Below, one piece after another: positions 61,063-64,000 of a DNA stretch of 64,000 nt. The DNA lies in the NCBI GenBank assembly GCA_023213395.1, contig CM041465.1:152961741-153025740 (forward strand). The letters are read 5' to 3'. The DNA is from Cycas panzhihuaensis (Eukaryota > Cycadophyta). Numbering within the stretch: the stretch's first letter is position 1; every line of letters starts with the position of its first letter. The translations under genes and the position numbers were made by a program. The notes under the pieces were generated by a model. The model had not been told where the DNA came from. It saw nothing but the letters and a program-made list of their open reading frames with translations, and did not search any database.

Positions 61063-61527
61063 TTGGGCCCCACAGCGATCGGGGGGCCCCGCAGCAATGA
61101 TCGTGGCATCGCGATCTTTGCTGCAGTACGAATGGCACCCCCCAAAAAGAGGGGATTTTTTCCCCAAAAACCAAAAAAAAATTCTCTGGTGGACCCTGTG
61201 GGGCCCACCAAGACCAGGGCTCCCTAATGCCTAGGTCTCGCCTCTTTTTGGGTCCAATTTGGACACCGAGAGGCCTCCAATTGCCCATAAGGGGTACATA
61301 ATCACATTAAAAACTACAAAAAGCAATGAAACTAAAGCTTTGAAATGGGTTGGGTTTTGTGAGATCTACTCACTGGATCTGGTCTCGCTGTCATCATCTC
61401 GTCTCGATGATCCTACTGGCTCTCTCTGCACTCTGATCCAACGGTCAGATTGTTCCCCACGTGCCTCCAAAGTTGGGCGGCGGTCCGCTACATAAGGAAA
61501 TGGCTCTGGTTTCTCATGAGAGCCGGT

Positions 61528-61567
61528 GAAAATAAATTCATTTTCCGTACGATTTTCCTTATATAGG
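61528..61567. promoter_or_regulatory. Palindrome plus TATA box at the divergent boundary, Tat-4
   Basis: GAAAATAAATTCATTTTC (61,528-61,545) is followed 13 bases later by TTATATAGG (61,559-61,567). On the plus strand the TATA lies about 490 bases before the detached RNase H and fits its promoter. On the minus strand the palindrome contains the PMD start codon (61,541-61,539). Both elements and their spacing are kept in Tat-1. Confidence 0.55.
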
Positions 61568-62056
61568 TGGGGGCCCCGACGGGCACTTCTTCTGTTTTTG
61601 GCCTCGCAACAGCCGTTGGGATCATCTCGTTTCTATGATTGCCTTTGCCTTCTGGTCCTGTTGCCCATTATGCTCTTTTGATGGCCTTTTCACGTTCTCT
61701 TGTAGGCACATTTATGATGCCTCATTTTTGCACTTTTTCTAAGGCCCTTCTACCTCGTTTTATGTGCTGCTCCCGTGCATGCCCGAGTTTATAATCATTT
61801 AGCTTGTTTCGCTGTCCTGGACTCATTTCCGCAGCCCTTTTTTACTCTTGGGGTCTCCAAAGGGAATGCTCCCTCATCTGGGGGCATGTTTCGCTTCCCG
61901 AAGTGACCTTTGGTGCTCCAAGGCGTATTTTCTCTGCCCACTCTCAAGTAGTGGTCAGACTGCTTACTCTCGCCCCTGGGTAGCCTCATTGCTAGGTCCT
62001 CCTACCCTTCATGGCCACCTTTTTCTTGCCTCTCGAGTATCGCTTTCATTCCATCA
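61568..62056 (+). promoter_or_regulatory. Conserved leader between TATA box and aRNH, Tat-4
   Basis: Clearly similar to the minus strand of 1,985-2,340 and on to the aRNH start in Tat-1, although neither copy has a shared open frame. Probably the 5' leader of the aRNH transcript and possibly the promoter of the PMD gene. Inferred from conservation only. Confidence 0.45.
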
Positions 62057-62512
62057 TTGATCATTTACTACCAGGACCTTATGTCACCCATGTTTGTCTA
62101 CATTTTTACCAATGGCAGAAGCCGCGGTAACCCTAGACCTTCTGCCGTTGCATGGATTCTTCGCAGCCCCTTTGGATATGATTTCCTGCGCTCTGGGGTC
62201 TTCCTCCTAGAGGCTACCAACAACGAAGCTAAATATGCAGTTGTTATTGAAGCCCTTATTGATGCTCTTTATTTCCATCACAGACCCATCATTTTGCTTT
62301 GCGACTCTCAAGTTGTGGTGTCCTATCTCACTCAGGTTTACCAGATGCGATGCCCTCACTTGAGAACTCTTGCTTCCACCACTAGATCCCTCTTGGCTTG
62401 CTTCTTGTCTGTCGGCATTCAGCATATCCCTCGGGCCCTCAACGCTGAGGCAGATAGTCTCATTAGCCTCATCCTTGAGCGCCACCTTCCTCTTCTTGTT
62501 GACCGTCCCTGA
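62057..62512 (+). CDS. Detached archaeal-type RNase H of Tat-4 (open, likely inactive)
   Basis: An uninterrupted 151-codon frame from ATG to TGA. It encodes the second RNase H known from Tat elements, here as a separate gene 3.7 kb downstream of integrase and beyond a gene on the other strand. Motifs are FTNGRSRGNPRPSA, TNNEAKYAVVIEAL, LLCDSQVVVSYLTQVYQMRC, QHIPRALNAEADSL. Against the other copies, the first catalytic D is N (GAT to AAT) and the catalytic E is K (GAA to AAA). The last two acidic residues remain. It is thus open but probably without activity. The ATG used is the first in frame, and the conserved domain begins about residue 15. Confidence 0.85.
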   Translation: MIIYYQDLMSPMFVYIFTNGRSRGNPRPSAVAWILRSPFGYDFLRSGVFLLEATNNEAKYAVVIEALIDALYFHHRPIILLCDSQVVVSYLTQVYQMRCPHLRTLASTTRSLLACFLSVGIQHIPRALNAEADSLISLILERHLPLLVDRP

Positions 62513-62914
62513 GGCTTGTCTGGCCACCCTGTCGTCCAAGCCCCAGGTCACCACGCACCTCACTTTATGATCCATTCGTATCTCTAAAACTTAGACGCTA
62601 ATGAGGTTAAACTATGGTGACTACCAATTTTGTTTACTCTTCTACTTGATTATGCACATCTCTCTGCATCTTTTGTGGTGGGGGCAGCCCCCTTGGCTTT
62701 CGTATTCTTCCAGTCAGTTTCTGAGTGGCGCATGGGTAGCCCCTATGTTGTCTCCACCTCTACCTTCATATCCACGTGTTCCACCATGATACTCACTGGC
62801 ACCCTTACCTACTGTTATGATCTTGATTTATATATCTGTATACACATGTGCTACTGACAATTGTGTTGCCAGCATTCGCCATCGCACTATGCTTCCGAGC
62901 GGCAAGGCTCTGCT
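62513..62914 (+). other. Spacer between aRNH and polypurine tract, Tat-4
   Basis: Non-coding. Blocks such as AATGAGGTTAAACTATGG and GCCAGCATTCGCCATCGCAC are shared with the minus strand of Tat-1 (980-1,290), showing that this 3' untranslated part is conserved within the family. Confidence 0.6.
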
Positions 62915-62916
62915 CC

Positions 62917-62927
62917 CAAGAGGGCAG
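62917..62927 (+). promoter_or_regulatory. Tat-4 polypurine tract
   Basis: CAAGAGGGCAG directly precedes the LTR start TGTTTCCC. Corresponds to TAAGGGGGTAG in Tat-1. Confidence 0.65.
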
Positions 62928-64000
62928 TGTTTCCCGGCTTCTGGGAATGGATACGAAGTTATTGACTCAGGTAAGTGCAGGTATGCTTCTCACCTTATCA
63001 TGGCTTTCTTCTGAGATGAGTGTATGCTTGCATATTATGATCTCGTAGATGATCTTGTCGTCATCTACACTTATTTAGCCTATGACGACTATAGCGGGGG
63101 CACATTCCCAGTGAGTATGGCACCTCAATGGCCATTCCACTTCCTACATTCTTCCCTACTCACTTTGAGATCCATTTGGCTTATGTCACCCCTACCCGTA
63201 TGATGACCCGTCATTGTTTGGTTGACTTGTCACATCTTTTGAGTCCTACTTTTGCTCTTCTTGACTCGTTTGTTGGCTTGTCTGCCCTTGGGTAGGTGTC
63301 TCAACCCTCCATTAGCCTCCTTAGTCATTGGCCCACAGCCTAGGCTAACTATCTGGGTTGGATTTAGCCCCTGGTCATGTACCGCTGTAAATATCATGGT
63401 ACTGCCACAAATTCTGTGGTACCGCAAAATTTACGGCGGGACAACTGTTTAAGTTTGTTTTTAAAAAAATCTACCATGGAAATTTCATATTTATTGTGAA
63501 ATTTCCACGTGTTTCGTGACTAACTCATCACCAGCTACACCCTAATCGCTTGTTTAGGGTTTAGGCTGGGTATTTAAGTCTTCCCTAAGTCACTTTTAGT
63601 ATTTTTTTTGCTCATTTTTTTAATGCTTTTCAAGGAAAAACACCTTGTGCTCTATTATTCCTTGTTGCATCACTGCTGCTACAGGACCTGCACCTCTCCT
63701 CCAGCACCTAGCTCTCTTTTGGTATGGCTAAGACATCTTCCCAGCCCTTCACATGCCTTGGAGAGGGCCCCTTTGGAGAGATCTCAGCATTTCCTTACTC
63801 AGGCAGCCATTAAGCATCCTTAAAGTGCAGGTGTTTCCTTCCAACTCATTAGTAGGGGTTCCAAACCTGCTGTTCCACAACTATTTGGCAGATTTCTCGA
63901 TACATCGTGACTCTTGACTGAGGCAAAGGCCTCCCTTCTCTTTCTCAGGTATTCATTAGTTTAAATTGCTTTCTTGTCCAATTTATGCCCTATTTTGCAT
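62928..64000 (+). repeat. Tat-4 3' LTR, partial (cut by window end)
   Basis: Aligns with 48,781-49,840 from its first base to the window end, with scattered transitions and few short gaps. Carries TATTTAAG at 63,571-63,578 and a nested inverted repeat at 63,382-63,439. Confidence 0.88.

Larger units (their letters stand above)
58967..61541 (-). pseudogene. Plant mobile domain gene in Tat-4 (antisense, three exons)
   Basis: Exon 1 is 61,541-61,374 (168 bp) and begins MNLFSPAL; donor GTGAGT at 61,373. Exon 2 runs from about 60,894 to 59,696: VGMAMLSFIEMM, RRHVFHWPQVGDVIVTP (PMD-like core), LSYNTLLQC, ALMVHRWQNRLKG, LLTLTDYVADPYRTVRW and an Asp run. Intron 2 is 59,695-59,584 (GTGAGG...TTGCTAG), phase 1. 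Exon 3 is 59,583-58,967, a charged coiled coil (AVLEEHLRVTEERFRSMEE, GERDRIQARYDQLVDQ). The frame is continuous across intron 2. Intact, the protein would be about 660 residues. A PMD protein in nuclear plants acts in silencing and genome stability; what it does for a retrotransposon is unknown. Several TAG stops and one small shift in the exon 2 tail make this copy inactive. Confidence 0.83.
48781..64000 (+). mobile_element. Tat-4: Ty3/gypsy Tat-lineage element with accessory 3' module (3' end beyond window)
   Basis: The element has a 5' LTR (48,781-51,497), primer site, gag, PR, RT, gypsy RNase H and integrase to 58,333. Then come a three-exon PMD gene on the opposite strand (61,541-58,967), a TATA/palindrome region, a detached RNase H (62,057-62,512), a polypurine tract and the 3' LTR from 62,928, cut by the window end. 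With a 2.7-kb LTR the full element would be about 16.9 kb. Large size, DNGSS-type protease, dual RNase H and antisense gene are known traits of the Tat lineage (Ogre, Retand, Grande and relatives). Confidence 0.9.

Overview
The window is plant nuclear DNA from a large, repeat-rich genome. The evidence is two eukaryotic tRNA-Thr genes with internal A and B boxes, Ty1/copia and Ty3/gypsy LTR retrotransposons with plant-type primer sites (TGGTATCAGAGC), a chromovirus with a chromodomain remnant, Tat-lineage elements with two RNase H domains, and a plant mobile domain (PMD) gene. I see no convincing host protein-coding gene and cannot name the species.

Layout. 1-4,242: 3' part of a Tat element in minus orientation (Tat-1: LTR, detached RNase H, PMD gene on the opposite strand). 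4,243-9,704: AT-rich DNA with two convergent tRNA-Thr genes (6,784-7,289). 9,710-24,617: a complete minus-strand chromovirus (Chromo-A) with a 5-bp target duplication, split inside its reverse transcriptase by a complete plus-strand copia element (Copia-A, 12,524-20,784) with its own 5-bp duplication. 24,623-28,950: AT-rich, nothing recognisable. 28,950-30,150: copia RT remnant, minus. 30,980-36,060: degraded plus-strand Tat element (Tat-2: gag piece, integrase, (AG)36, detached RNase H). 36,060-42,570: minus-strand Tat element (Tat-3) lacking its gag-RT half. 42,640-47,390: plus-strand gypsy element (Gypsy-B) cut off inside integrase. 47,460-48,780: inverted LTR piece of a Tat relative (Tat-5). 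48,781 to beyond 64,000: the best preserved Tat element (Tat-4), with both LTRs (the 3' one cut by the window end), primer site, gag-PR-RT-RH-INT, an antisense gene and a detached RNase H.

The most notable system is the 3' accessory module of the Tat elements, between integrase and 3' LTR. It carries (i) a three-exon gene on the strand opposite to gag-pol, encoding a PMD protein with a coiled-coil tail, and (ii) a separate archaeal-type RNase H on the sense strand. Between them lie a TATA box and an 18-19 bp palindrome that contains the antisense gene's start codon. Exon 1 length (168 bp in two copies), intron phases (0 and 1) and donor sites agree between copies, so the gene model rests on comparison within the window. 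Tat-2 has the detached RNase H but no PMD gene, so the module exists in two forms.

All elements look dead. In Tat-4 pol and Gypsy-B the damage is almost purely in-frame stops explainable by C-to-T or G-to-A changes (CAG>TAG, CAA>TAA, CGA>TGA, TGG>TAG/TGA), with constant reading frame over 2.8 and 3.5 kb. This is what long-term cytosine methylation and deamination would produce. Copia-A instead carries many small indels. All coordinates and comparisons were made by eye.
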